Source of the DNA: Methylobacterium sp. J-076 | GTDB lineage: Bacteria; Pseudomonadota; Alphaproteobacteria; Rhizobiales; Beijerinckiaceae | Length of the DNA: 64,000 nucleotides | Reading direction: 5' to 3' | Assembly: GCF_022829405.1 (NCBI RefSeq) | Contig: NZ_JAKSXW010000121.1 | Location: forward strand, 62,001-126,000 | Part shown: positions 49,737-58,689 of the stretch, piece after piece | How positions within the stretch are numbered: the stretch's first letter is position 1 | Layout: every line of letters starts with the position of its first letter | The notes under the pieces: generated by a model | Seen by the model: only the letters and a program-made list of their open reading frames with translations | What the model was told of the DNA's origin: nothing | Database searches by the model: none | Program-made: the position numbers and the translations under genes

Positions 49737-51881
49737 TCAGATCGAGCCGACCGTCCTGAGCCGCGCCCGCGGGTGGATCTCGGCTTGGCTCATCACCGGG
49801 GTCTCCCGGCGGAACCGCTCGATGATCGAGCGGACGAAGGGCCGCGCGTGGGCGGAGGTGACGAGGACGGGCATCTCCCCCATCCGGGCGGCGGTCTCGA
49901 AGCGGTCGCGCACCGCGTTCACGAATTCCGAGAGCTTCGAGGGCTGCATCGCGAGGTAGCGCTCCTCGCGCTCCCCGATGATGGCGTCCGCGAAGGCCTG
50001 CTCCCAGGCTGGGGACAGGGTGACGATGGGCAGGGCGCCGTCCGGCCCCTGGTACTGGGCGCAGATCTGACGGCCGAGGCGCGCCCGGACGTGCTCCACC
50101 ACGTCCCGCGGATTCTTCACGGCCCCCGCCACCTCGGCGATGCCCTCGACGATGGTGCCGAGGTCGCGGATGGACACCCGCTCGGAGAGCAGGAACTGGA
50201 GGACGCGCTGGATGCCGGTGGTGGAAATCTGCGACGGGCAGACCTCCTTCAGGAGTTCGCCGTGCTCCTTGGGAAGCTCGCGCATGAGCTTCTGGACCTC
50301 GACGTGGTTCAGGAGCTCCGAGACATGCGCCTTGATCACCTCGGTGAGGTGCGTCGAGACCACGGTCGCCGCATCGACCACGGTGTAGCCCCTTAGCTGC
50401 GCGTCGTCCCGCAGGGAGGCATCGATCCAGGTGGCCGGAAGGCCGAAGGTCGGCTCCAGCATGTGCTGCCCGGGGAGCTGCACCTGCCCGCCCATCGGGT
50501 CCATGGCCATGAACTGGCCGGGGAAGATCTTGCCGGTGCCGGCCTCGATCTCCTTCACCCGCACCACGTAGGCGTTGGCATCGAGCTGGACGTTGTCGAG
50601 GATGCGCACGGAGGGCATCACGAAGCCGAGCTCCGCCGCCAGCTGCCGCCGCAGGGCTTTGATCTGATCGGTGAGCCGGTCCTGGCCCTCGCCGTTCACG
50701 AGAGGCAGCAGAGCGTAGCCCATCTCCAGCTTCAGGTCGTCGAGCTTCAGGAGGTCGGTGACGGTTTCCTCCTTGGCCGCGGCGCCGGGGGCGGCCTCCA
50801 CCGGCTTGCCCTCGGCATCGACGGGCGGCGCGCTCATGGCCGTCCTGTTGAGGCGCCACGCCGCGTAGCCGGCCCCACCGCCCAGCAGAAGGAACGGGAA
50901 GATCGGCATGCCCGGCAGCAGGCCGATCAGCAGCATCACCGCCGCGGACATGCCCAGCGCCTTCGGGTAGTGGGCGAGCTGCTTGCCGAGCGCCTTGTCG
51001 GCGGCCCCCCGCACGCCCGCCTTCGAGACGAGGATGCCGGCCGCGGTCGAGACGATCAGCGCCGGGACTTGGCTCGCGAGGCCGTCGCCGATGGTGAGCA
51101 GGGTGTAGCTCTTGGCCGCGTCGCCGAAGCTCAGCCCCTGCTGGGCGACGCCGATGATGATGCCGCCGATCACGTTGATGAAGGTGATGAGCAGGGCGGC
51201 CACGGCGTCGCCGCGGACGAACTTGGAGGCGCCGTCCATGGCGCCGAAGAAGGCGGATTCCTCCTCCAGGGCGGCGCGGCGGGCCTTGGCGCTCTTCTCG
51301 TCGATGAGGCCCGCGGAGAGGTCGGCGTCGATCGCCATCTGCTTGCCGGGCATCGCGTCGAGGGTAAAGCGGGCCGCCACCTCGGCGATGCGCCCCGAAC
51401 CCTTCGTGATGACCACGAAGTTCACGATGATCAGGATCGCGAAGACGATGATCCCGATGACGAAGTTGCCGCCCATCACGAACTGGCCGAACGCCTCGAT
51501 GACGTGGCCGGCGGCGGCCGTGCCCTCGTGGCCGTGGCCCAGGATCAGGCGGGTGGAGGCGAGGTTGAGGGCGAGCCTCAGCATCGTCGCGATGAGGAGC
51601 AGGGTCGGGAAGACCGTGAATTCGAGCGGGTTGTCGATGGACAGGCCGACCATCATGATCAGCACCGACATGATGATCGACACCGCCAGCAGCAGGTCGA
51701 GCAGCACGGACGGCAGCGGGAAGATCAGCACCGCCAGGATGCCGAGCACGCCCGTGGCGAAGAGCAGGTCTGACCGCTTCGAGAGGGCGTGGAGGTCGCC
51801 GCGGGTCGGCAGGCCGATCTGGCCGAACAGCGCCGCAACGCCGCCCCCTCCTCCGGTCGCCGGCGTGGCAGCCTCGCTCAT
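49737..51881 (-). CDS. flhA: Flagellar export gate protein FlhA
   Basis: FlhA is the large membrane component of the flagellar type III export gate. The 714-residue protein has about eight N-terminal helices (LLFATGVLGILAVLIFPLPS onward), the conserved FHIPEP-family block RLALNLASTRLIL near residue 107, and a cytoplasmic domain from about 350 with LPGQHMLEPTFGLPATWI and RVLQFLLSERVSIRDLGTIVE. All family regions are present. It is apart from fliI-fliJ by two unrelated genes. A CtrA-like motif lies 58 bp upstream. Confidence 0.97.
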   Translation of the reverse strand: MSEAATPATGGGGGVAALFGQIGLPTRGDLHALSKRSDLLFATGVLGILAVLIFPLPSVLLDLLLAVSIIMSVLIMMVGLSIDNPLEFTVFPTLLLIATMLRLALNLASTRLILGHGHEGTAAAGHVIEAFGQFVMGGNFVIGIIVFAILIIVNFVVITKGSGRIAEVAARFTLDAMPGKQMAIDADLSAGLIDEKSAKARRAALEEESAFFGAMDGASKFVRGDAVAALLITFINVIGGIIIGVAQQGLSFGDAAKSYTLLTIGDGLASQVPALIVSTAAGILVSKAGVRGAADKALGKQLAHYPKALGMSAAVMLLIGLLPGMPIFPFLLLGGGAGYAAWRLNRTAMSAPPVDAEGKPVEAAPGAAAKEETVTDLLKLDDLKLEMGYALLPLVNGEGQDRLTDQIKALRRQLAAELGFVMPSVRILDNVQLDANAYVVRVKEIEAGTGKIFPGQFMAMDPMGGQVQLPGQHMLEPTFGLPATWIDASLRDDAQLRGYTVVDAATVVSTHLTEVIKAHVSELLNHVEVQKLMRELPKEHGELLKEVCPSQISTTGIQRVLQFLLSERVSIRDLGTIVEGIAEVAGAVKNPRDVVEHVRARLGRQICAQYQGPDGALPIVTLSPAWEQAFADAIIGEREERYLAMQPSKLSEFVNAVRDRFETAARMGEMPVLVTSAHARPFVRSIIERFRRETPVMSQAEIHPRARLRTVGSI

Positions 51882-51938
51882 TCCGATCCCCCGCCGGGCT
51901 CAGCCCGCCCCACCCGGCAAGTTCTGCCGGGTGGATGG

Positions 51939-51953
51939 TTAGCGGCCCGTTAA
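51939..51953. promoter_or_regulatory. CtrA-like binding motif upstream of flhA
   Basis: TTAGCGGCCCGTTAA matches the CtrA consensus TTAA-N7-TTAA with one mismatch. The same locus reads TTAACCAT on the plus strand (51950-51957), a widespread alphaproteobacterial CtrA half-site form. It lies about 58 bp upstream of the flhA start, a plausible activator position. Confidence 0.6.
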
Positions 51954-52011
51954 CCATCGGAACCGGGAGCCGGCCCGGCGCTTGACCGGGCGAGACCGGA
52001 GAGACGCCAAA

Positions 52012-52656
52012 ATGCCCGAACGCGCTGTGACGGCCCTGTTCGAACGCTATGCCGATGCGGAGGGTGCCATCGAGCGCCTGGAGGCCCTCGGCATCCCCCA
52101 TGCGGACATCGCGATCCTCGCCAGCCGCTCGCCCGACGCGCCCGACATGTCCGCCCCCGGGACCGCGCCGGTGGCGGGCGAGGCGGAGGCCGATGCCGCC
52201 GGCGGGACGGGGACGGGGGCGACGGTCGGCGGTCTGATCGGCGGCGGCGCGGGGCTCCTGGCCGGCCTCGGCATGCTGGCCGTGCCGGGTCTCGGGCCGA
52301 TCGTCGCCGCGGGCTGGCTCGTCTCGGCGCTGACCGGGGCGGGAATCGGCGCCGCGGCGGGCGGCCTCGTCGGCGGGTTGACGGGCGCCGGCATGAGCGA
52401 GACCGAGGCGGCGGCCTATGCGGAGGGTGTGCGCCGGGGCGGCACCCTCGTGACGGTGCGCAGCGAGGAAGGCCGCACCGAGCAGGTGATCGCCGCCCTG
52501 AAGGAGGCCGGGTCCATCGATCTCGACGAGCGGGCCCAGGGCTGGCGCTCGGAGGGCTGGACCGGCGGCACCGCCGCCGGACCCACGGATGCGGACGGTC
52601 GGCAGACCGGCACCTCCCCCGCGCCGACGCAGGTCTTCGGCGGCTCCCGGCACTAG
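52012..52656 (+). CDS. Glycine-zipper general stress-type protein
   Basis: A 214-residue protein. The N-terminal part (TALFERYADAEGAIERLEALG) resembles the start of general stress proteins such as the YflT/DUF1269 group. The centre has Gly-zipper hydrophobic stretches (GATVGGLIGGGAGLLAGLGM and GAGIGAAAGGLVGGLTGAGM), probably membrane-inserting or oligomerising. RRGGTLVTVRSEEGRTEQVI follows. ATG 52012 has a GGAGAGA site. It is divergent from flhA and shares its promoter region. Confidence 0.72.
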   Translation: MPERAVTALFERYADAEGAIERLEALGIPHADIAILASRSPDAPDMSAPGTAPVAGEAEADAAGGTGTGATVGGLIGGGAGLLAGLGMLAVPGLGPIVAAGWLVSALTGAGIGAAAGGLVGGLTGAGMSETEAAAYAEGVRRGGTLVTVRSEEGRTEQVIAALKEAGSIDLDERAQGWRSEGWTGGTAAGPTDADGRQTGTSPAPTQVFGGSRH

Positions 52657-52789
52657 GCGGTCCCCGGCCCCCCTTGGGGCGGAACGACTTCGGCCGGTGA
52701 TGATCGCGTCCGGACGCGATGCTCCGGTCAGATCCTGGGGAACTGCCTCGCGATACGGCCGGGGGACGAAGGCCGTGGCGAGGCCGAGG

Positions 52790-54025
52790 TCACTGCGCGA
52801 GGCTGCGCCGGTCGGAGAGGATCCAGACCACCTTGCACATCTGCCCCGGCAGGCTCTCGGCATGCAGGTCGATCTGCACGCCAGGGGGCATCGTCATCGA
52901 GGCCCACTGGCTGAGATCCCTGCCGATGCCGATCTCCTGCCCCGCCATGGCGATCCGCATCTTCAGGGGGGCCGGGTGGCCCGACAGGTACATGACGGTG
53001 CAGGCGAGGGGGTCGAAGGCCCGGGTCGTCCGCAGCGTGATGTCGTGGTTGCCGGTGCCGACGATGGTCAGCCCGTCCCCGTCACGGAAGGCGTGCAAAC
53101 CGGCTCCGTCTTCGCCCGCGAGGGACACGATTTCCAGGCCCGCCTCCTCGACCGTCCCCGCGAGGCCCGGCGGCACCGCCGTGACGGGTGAGACGGCGGA
53201 ATCCGACAGCGCGAAGGGCCGGCCCGCGTCCAGCGCCCGGTCGGCATGGATGCTGAAGTAACGCCAGCAATTGAGGAAGCGGATATCGCCCGTCATGTGC
53301 AGGCCCCGGACGGGGCCCGCGGCCGATCTCAGGATCGGGCGGTTCGCCTGCGTCCGCCACTCGACGAGCCCGTTCTTGGTGACGAAGTTCTGCGTCTCCG
53401 GCAGCAGCCGCACCCGTCCCTCGGCCCCCCACAGGTGGAGGAAACAGGTGTCGATGCCGTAGATCAGCCGGAAATCCGTGCCGACGCCGTCGAGGCAACG
53501 GCGGATATGGGCCGCGAACCCCTTCCACGCCGCCGCCGTCCCGGCCACCAGCCCCGCCTGGAGGGCGCCGCCATACCGTTCGAGGACATCCTCGGCCACC
53601 CGCCGCACGTTGGCCTCCCTGTGGGAGCCGATCAGCGGATCGCTGACGAAATCGCACAGATAGGCGTCCTTGCAGACGAAGATGTCGTCGCCCTCCACAT
53701 GCGAGAACAGGTCGAAAGTCTCGCTGCAGAACCAGATGTCGGCATCGTAGAGTGCGATCTTGGTCAGGCCGGGATTGAGGTCGCACAGCTTCGCGACCTC
53801 CACGAAGCGCGCCACCGGGAGGGACTTCTCCGTCGCCTCGACCACGTTGACGGAATGTCCGCGCAGGATGTCGATCTTGCGCTGCGACAGGCCGAAGCCG
53901 ATCACCACGACGTGGCCCCGGTAGTCGCTCTGGCGCAGCGAGAGGATGAACGGGATCAGCATCTCGTACCACGCGCGGTCGTCGTCGTTCAGGGCGACGC
54001 AGACGGCGTGTTGGGCGGCATCCAT
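52790..54025 (-). CDS. Glycosyltransferase-like protein, family uncertain
   Basis: A 411-residue protein. The N-terminal half looks like a GT-A transferase of the GT8 type: AVCVALNDDDRAWYEMLIPF at the start, VVVIGFGLSQRKIDIL near residue 40, and KIALYDADIWF near 92, where DAD could bind a metal ion. YGIDTCFLHLWG near 195 follows. The C-terminal part (about 270-410) is beta-rich and may be a separate domain. It precedes the capsule export gene cluster on the same strand. No donor or acceptor can be assigned. Confidence 0.65.
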   Translation of the reverse strand: MDAAQHAVCVALNDDDRAWYEMLIPFILSLRQSDYRGHVVVIGFGLSQRKIDILRGHSVNVVEATEKSLPVARFVEVAKLCDLNPGLTKIALYDADIWFCSETFDLFSHVEGDDIFVCKDAYLCDFVSDPLIGSHREANVRRVAEDVLERYGGALQAGLVAGTAAAWKGFAAHIRRCLDGVGTDFRLIYGIDTCFLHLWGAEGRVRLLPETQNFVTKNGLVEWRTQANRPILRSAAGPVRGLHMTGDIRFLNCWRYFSIHADRALDAGRPFALSDSAVSPVTAVPPGLAGTVEEAGLEIVSLAGEDGAGLHAFRDGDGLTIVGTGNHDITLRTTRAFDPLACTVMYLSGHPAPLKMRIAMAGQEIGIGRDLSQWASMTMPPGVQIDLHAESLPGQMCKVVWILSDRRSLAQ

Positions 54026-54309
54026 CTCGGTTCACCGTCGTCCGCCGATGGCCCAGCCGTCTCCCACGGCACGCCGTCGCCGTGCGGAGATGGGCACATC
54101 TCGAAGTTAGATTTGAGCGAACACAAGTATTGAAAGTTGTGCCCTCTCGCGTGGGCAAGTCTAGGCTGCCGCCCGTCGCGGTTCAAGCCGTGCCCGATCC
54201 CAACACCGCGCACGTCCGCGGCCGGAATGCCTCCGCCCGCGGCATGTCCCTCGATGTCCGGCTGCCACGACCCATCCCGCCGCCGCGGTGGGTCGTGGAA
54301 GGGCGCGCC

Positions 54310-55551
54310 CTACTCCATCGCCTTGCGCACGAACAGCGCGGCGGCGAACAGCACGGCCGACCCTGCGGTGACGAGGGCGATCATCAGGATGCGCCGGGGT
54401 TGGGTCGAGGACTCAGCCCTCACCGGCTGGACGATGGGGCTGAAGAACTCGATCTGGCGTGCCGCCACGATGCGCGCGCGCTCGTGGGCGGAGAGCACCT
54501 GCTCGTAGTACTTCGTCGCGTTCTTGCGCTCGTTCTCCAGGGCCTCGAACCGGGTCAGCGCCTCGGAGAGGACGCGCTTCTGCTCGGGATCCTGCGTCGC
54601 GGTGGCCTTCTCGATCCGGGCGATGTTGTCATCGATGTCGCGGATCTGCTGCTTCAGATCCATGATCCGGCGGGATTCCGGCCCGAGGTCGCGCTGGCCG
54701 ATGGCGAGCTGGACCGCGAGGTTGATGCGGTTCGCCTTCAGCTCCGACGTGACCTTGAGGTTGGCTTCGTTGCTCTTCTGCGCGTCGAGCACGCCTTCGC
54801 GGTTTCGCAGGTCGCGCACCGCGATGCTGACTTTCCTCAGCCGCTCGTCCGCGAGCTTCAGCTCCCGGTCGCTCTCGGCCAGGGCGTCGTTGCGGGCGTT
54901 CATGCTCAGCTCGTTGACCATCCGCTCCGCCTCCTTGAGGACGGCCTTGGTGATGGCCAGGGATTCGTCGGGGTCGAACGCGTCGACCCACAGGCTCATG
55001 ATGCCCGAGGACGATTCCACGTCGATCTCGACGCGCTGCCTCCAGTATTTAAGGAACTTCTCGATCGGCTTCCCGGGGTCGAACCGCGACAGGTAGTCGA
55101 TGCTGTCGCGGCCGAACCATTCGCGGATCGGCAACTGCTTCTCGATCACCTCCAGCATCGGGCGGCTCTGGATGTAGCTGTAGGTGATCAGCGTATCCTG
55201 GGCGACCATCTGTGTCGGCACGCCCGCATTGGTGCCGACGGAATCCGGCGTCGCCTTCTCGGCGCTGCCGATGGCCGGCCGGATCGCGAAGCGCGCCTCG
55301 GTGACGTAGCGGTCGGAGGCGATCAGCCCGTAATAGACGGCCCCCGCCAGGGTCGGCAGCACGAAGAAGAGCACGAACAGGACCGGAACCCAGGGGTCGC
55401 TCTTGACGTGGCTCTGGTAGGACCGGATCCCCTTCCGCCGGTCGGCGAAGCGCGACATCCGCGCGAATTGCCGGAGCGATTCCGCGATCTGCTGCTGCCG
55501 GTCGGCCGGCGTGAGCGGCCGGCCCGCGGGCTTGCCGATCTCCATGTTCAT
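54310..55551 (-). CDS. Capsule polysaccharide export inner-membrane protein, KpsE/BexC/CtrB-like
   Basis: A 413-residue polysaccharide co-polymerase of the ABC-dependent capsule export type. A membrane helix (VPVLFVLFFVLPTLAGAVYYG, about 55-75) and a second near the C-terminus flank a long coiled-coil periplasmic region. ITYSYIQSRPMLEVIEKQLP near residue 122 fits the Wzz-like fold of KpsE. It would span the periplasm with the KpsD outer-membrane channel. The nested ATG codons (NME) at 55551 and 55545 leave the start slightly uncertain. KpsT lies upstream. Confidence 0.88.
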   Translation of the reverse strand: MNMEIGKPAGRPLTPADRQQQIAESLRQFARMSRFADRRKGIRSYQSHVKSDPWVPVLFVLFFVLPTLAGAVYYGLIASDRYVTEARFAIRPAIGSAEKATPDSVGTNAGVPTQMVAQDTLITYSYIQSRPMLEVIEKQLPIREWFGRDSIDYLSRFDPGKPIEKFLKYWRQRVEIDVESSSGIMSLWVDAFDPDESLAITKAVLKEAERMVNELSMNARNDALAESDRELKLADERLRKVSIAVRDLRNREGVLDAQKSNEANLKVTSELKANRINLAVQLAIGQRDLGPESRRIMDLKQQIRDIDDNIARIEKATATQDPEQKRVLSEALTRFEALENERKNATKYYEQVLSAHERARIVAARQIEFFSPIVQPVRAESSTQPRRILMIALVTAGSAVLFAAALFVRKAME

Positions 55552-55673
55552 CGAGCGATTCCCGATCTGTCCGAGCGTCCGGTGCCGGCCCTCGCGCCGG
55601 CGTCCGTCCCTTGCGCCGCCCCTGCCATGCCAGCGCCTGACGGCAAAACCATGTCGGCGTCCCGCACGGGCGA

Positions 55674-56327
55674 TCAGGCATTCAAGCGGTGGTAGACCTC
55701 GATGGCGTCGTTCACGTCCTCGTAGACGATGGCGCGGCCGTTGAGCAGCACGATGCCCTGCGTGCACCAGCCCCGGATCACCTCCATGGAGTGGGAGATC
55801 ATGATCACGTCCGCGTGCTTGCGCCGCTGGGAGAACACCTCCTCGCAACGGCGGGCGAACCGGCCGTCGCCGACCGAGGTGACCTCGTCGATCAGGTAGC
55901 AGTCGAACGGGATCGCCATGCTCATCCCGAAGGCGAGGCGCGCGCCCATGCCGGAGGAGTAGGTCCGGATCGGCACGTCGAGGTAGCTGCCGAGTTCGGA
56001 GAAGTCCTCCACGAAGTCGAGCACCCGCTTCGGGTCCTCGCCGTAGATGCGGGCGATGAACTTGACGTTGTCACGGCCCGTCATCTGCGGGTGGAAGCCC
56101 CCGCCGAAGCCGAGGGGCCACGAGACGCGCAGGCCGCGCTTGACGTGGCCGCGGGTCGGCTCCTCGGTGCCGGCGATGAGCCGCATCGTGGTCGATTTGC
56201 CGGCGCCGTTGATGCCCAGGATGCCGTAGGAGATGCCGGGCTTCAGGGTGAAGGACGCCTGCTCCAGGATGGTGCGGCGGTGACCGTCCGTCTTGTAGAC
56301 CTTCGTGACGTTCTCGAAGCGGATCAA
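55674..56327 (-). CDS. Capsule polysaccharide ABC transporter ATP-binding protein, KpsT-like
   Basis: A 217-residue ATPase for export of capsular or related polysaccharide. Walker A is GINGAGKSTTMRLIAG near residue 38, the signature YSSGMGARLAFGMS near 122, Walker B CYLIDEVTSVGD near 142, and the switch ISHSMEVIRG near 175. Its short length and the TYSSGM motif fit KpsT rather than Wzt, which has a C-terminal extension. The permease KpsM is not in the window, so the system must be completed elsewhere. Confidence 0.92.
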   Translation of the reverse strand: MIRFENVTKVYKTDGHRRTILEQASFTLKPGISYGILGINGAGKSTTMRLIAGTEEPTRGHVKRGLRVSWPLGFGGGFHPQMTGRDNVKFIARIYGEDPKRVLDFVEDFSELGSYLDVPIRTYSSGMGARLAFGMSMAIPFDCYLIDEVTSVGDGRFARRCEEVFSQRRKHADVIMISHSMEVIRGWCTQGIVLLNGRAIVYEDVNDAIEVYHRLNA

Positions 56328-56417
56328 CGAGATAGCCTCCGTGCCGGCGCGGAGGGGCCTCCGGCTGTGGCCAGCCCTGTCGCAGGAAAGAGGCGAATCT
56401 GAGGATGGGCTTGCGCC

Positions 56418-57203
56418 TCAGATCAACCCTTGGAGTTGCAGGCTCGTGTGGAAATCGCCGGCGAAGGTGTGCTGGCCGAGATGGTTCAGCCTCGAATGCA
56501 GGTCGGCGTAGACCTTGCCGCCCATGTCCCGCCAGCGGCGGCAGAAGGCGTAATCCTCTGACAGGTAGCGGCGGGAATCCGGGTCGAGCATGCAGTCGAA
56601 GAACAGCCAGTAGAGATGGGCCAGCGGATCGTGCTCGCGGCCATCCGGCGTGTATTGCAATTCGGGATAGTGCTTCATCATCCGCAGGAAGACGTCGCGT
56701 TTGATCGCCATGAAGCCGGTGGTCGCCTCCGCCACCTCGATGAAGCCGTCCTCGTCGATATACGGCCGGAGCGGCTCCTCGCCCTGCCCGATGGGGTTGA
56801 AGGCGTAGTTCGTGTAGCGCCGCTCGTACTCGGCATAGGTCATGCCGGCCGGCAGGCCCTTCGCGGGCCAGTTGTTCGTCTTCAGCGGATAGACGCCGGA
56901 GGCGACGTCCCGGTCGGCGAGCAGGATGCGGTACACGGCCTCCGGGGTGAAGGCGATGTCCGAGTCGATCCAGAACAGGTGCGTGAATGACTCGTCCGCC
57001 AGGAAGTCCTTCACGGTCCGGTTGCGGGCGCGGGTGATCAGGCTCTCGCTGCGCATGTGCAGCATCGTCGCCATGCCGAGTTGGGCGCAGGAATAGGCGA
57101 GGGAATACAGGCTGGTCACGTAGTTCATCGACACGGAAGAGATGTAGCAAGGCGTCGCGAACATCACCCGCATCGAGCGAAGCGCCGAATCCGGCAGCAG
57201 CAT
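56418..57203 (-). CDS. Glycosyltransferase-like protein near capsule export genes
   Basis: A 261-residue protein. It starts MFATPCYISSVSMNYVTSLY after a short leader and has SLITRARNRTVKDFL near residue 53, HLFWIDSDIAFTPEAVYRIL near 75, and SEDYAFCRRWRDMGG near 225. The IDSD motif and the order of conserved blocks are those of GT-A transferases, some of which act on unusual acceptors. No firm family name. ATG 57170 is an alternative start. It is upstream of kpsT on the same strand, so a role in capsule synthesis is likely. Confidence 0.7.
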   Translation of the reverse strand: MLLPDSALRSMRVMFATPCYISSVSMNYVTSLYSLAYSCAQLGMATMLHMRSESLITRARNRTVKDFLADESFTHLFWIDSDIAFTPEAVYRILLADRDVASGVYPLKTNNWPAKGLPAGMTYAEYERRYTNYAFNPIGQGEEPLRPYIDEDGFIEVAEATTGFMAIKRDVFLRMMKHYPELQYTPDGREHDPLAHLYWLFFDCMLDPDSRRYLSEDYAFCRRWRDMGGKVYADLHSRLNHLGQHTFAGDFHTSLQLQGLI

Positions 57204-57239
57204 CGAAGATCTCCGTCAGGGCCGGCCGGCCACCGGCCC

Positions 57240-57350
57240 GGTCGCCGCTCTGTATCGGCTGACGAAGTTTATAAAAACTGATTTCGGGTTGATTGCAGTA
57301 TTTTCAATTGCAAATACTTCAATTGATTGATCTACAATCTGGAATTGTGC
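57240..57350. other. AT-rich stretch upstream of the capsule gene set
   Basis: This stretch (for example ATTTTCAATTGCAAATACTT) is far richer in A and T than the rest of the window. It lies upstream of the glycosyltransferase-like gene on the minus strand. It may be a strong promoter region or a remnant of imported DNA. No gene is seen in the 273-bp gap. Confidence 0.5.
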
Positions 57351-57372
57351 ATCCCGTCATCGCGGGTGCGGG

Positions 57373-57428
57373 GAAGCGATCCGGGGCGATGCCACCTCCG
57401 GGGGCGGTCCACCTCCCCGGATCGCTTC
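57373..57428 (-). repeat. Inverted repeat after ilvE, related to the dispersed repeats
   Basis: GAAGCGATCCGGGG and CCCCGGATCGCTTC are perfect 14-bp arms with a 28-bp spacer. The ATCGCTTC core resembles the dispersed element in the cob cluster. It begins about 50 bp downstream of the ilvE stop and could terminate that transcript. Confidence 0.75.
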
Positions 57429-57476
57429 ACGTCATCCGCCGCGCCTCGCGGTGCGACAGGCCCCGGAGGGCGCCCC

Positions 57477-58565
57477 TCAGAAGACCTTCTGGAACCACCC
57501 ATGCGCATCGGAGGTGTTGCCGCGCTGGATGTCCACCAGCAGGGTGCGGAGGCGGCGGGCGACCGGGCCCGCCACGGCGTTGCCGATGGTGAAGTCGTCC
57601 TCGCGTCCACGCACCCGGCCGATCGGGGTGATCACCGCGGCGGTGCCGCAGGCGAACGCCTCGGTCTGGCGGCCGGAGCGCACGTCGTCACGCCACTGGT
57701 CGATGCCGTAGAGCTCTTCGCGCACGGTCATGCCGGCCTCGCGGGCCAGGGTGATGATCGAATCCCGGGTGATGCCCGGCAGGATGCTGTCGGACAGGGG
57801 CGGGGTCAGCAGGGTGCCGTCCTCGAAGACGAAGAACACGTTCATCCCGCCGAGCTCCTCGACGTAGCGGCGCTCGGCCGCGTCCAGGAACACCACCTGC
57901 TCGCAGCCCTGGTTCGCCGCCTCGGCCTGGGCCGCGAGGCTCGCCGCGTAGTTGCCGCCGCACTTGGCGGCGCCGGTCCCGCCGGGGGCGGCGCGGGTGT
58001 AATGCTCGGACAGCCACACCGTGACCGTGCCGTTCGGGTCCTTGAAGTAGGAGCCCACCGCCGAGGCGATGGTGATGAACAGGTACTCGCTCGCGGGCTT
58101 CACGCCGAGGAACACCTCGTTGGCGATCATGAACGGGCGCAGGTACAGGCTGCCGTCCGGCGTGTCGGGGATCCAGTCCCGGTCGATCTCGACGAGCTTG
58201 CGCTGGGCGGCGATGAACGCCTCCTCGGGGAAGGGCACCATCGCCATGCGCTCGGCCGAGCGGCGGAAGCGCAGGGCGTTCGCCTCCGGCCGGAACAGGG
58301 CGGCGCCGCCATCGGCGGTGCGGTAGGCCTTCAGCCCCTCGAAGATCTCCTGCGCGTAGTGCAGCACCGCCGCGGCGGGATCGAGGGGGATCGGCGCCCG
58401 CGCGGTGATCTTCGCGTCGTGCCAGCCGCGTCCCGCGCTGTAGCGCACGATCGCCATATGGTCGGTGAACACCTTGCCGAAGCCCGGATTGGCCATCAGG
58501 GCGGCGCGGTCCCCGGCGGAGCGGGGGGCCGCATTGGTCTCGATCTCGAACGTCAGGTCGCTCAC
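57477..58565 (-). CDS. ilvE: Branched-chain amino acid aminotransferase IlvE
   Basis: A fold-type IV PLP enzyme of 362 residues that makes leucine, isoleucine and valine from 2-oxo acids. HYAQEIFEGLKAYRTADGG near residue 70, AAKCGGNYAASLAAQAEA with the PLP lysine near 200, VEELGGMNVFFVFEDG near 238 and FACGTAAVITPIG near 320 match class II BCATs of this length. GTG 58565 has AGAGGA upstream; longer frames overlap the next gene region. It is monocistronic. Confidence 0.95.
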   Translation of the reverse strand: MSDLTFEIETNAAPRSAGDRAALMANPGFGKVFTDHMAIVRYSAGRGWHDAKITARAPIPLDPAAAVLHYAQEIFEGLKAYRTADGGAALFRPEANALRFRRSAERMAMVPFPEEAFIAAQRKLVEIDRDWIPDTPDGSLYLRPFMIANEVFLGVKPASEYLFITIASAVGSYFKDPNGTVTVWLSEHYTRAAPGGTGAAKCGGNYAASLAAQAEAANQGCEQVVFLDAAERRYVEELGGMNVFFVFEDGTLLTPPLSDSILPGITRDSIITLAREAGMTVREELYGIDQWRDDVRSGRQTEAFACGTAAVITPIGRVRGREDDFTIGNAVAGPVARRLRTLLVDIQRGNTSDAHGWFQKVF

Positions 58566-58689
58566 GGTCAGGTCCTCTCGGGCGGACCCGTGCCGACTCG
58601 CATCGCGGGACGGCGCGGCTCCGGACCCATGGTCCGGCGCGCTCCCTGCGGGACGGGCCTCCGCCGCGGCGGGGAGCGCATCCGACGCC

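Noticed and set aside
49576..52863. A 1095-codon minus-strand open frame over flhA
   Set aside because: It is out of frame with flhA, whose product has every family motif, and translates as low-complexity sequence.
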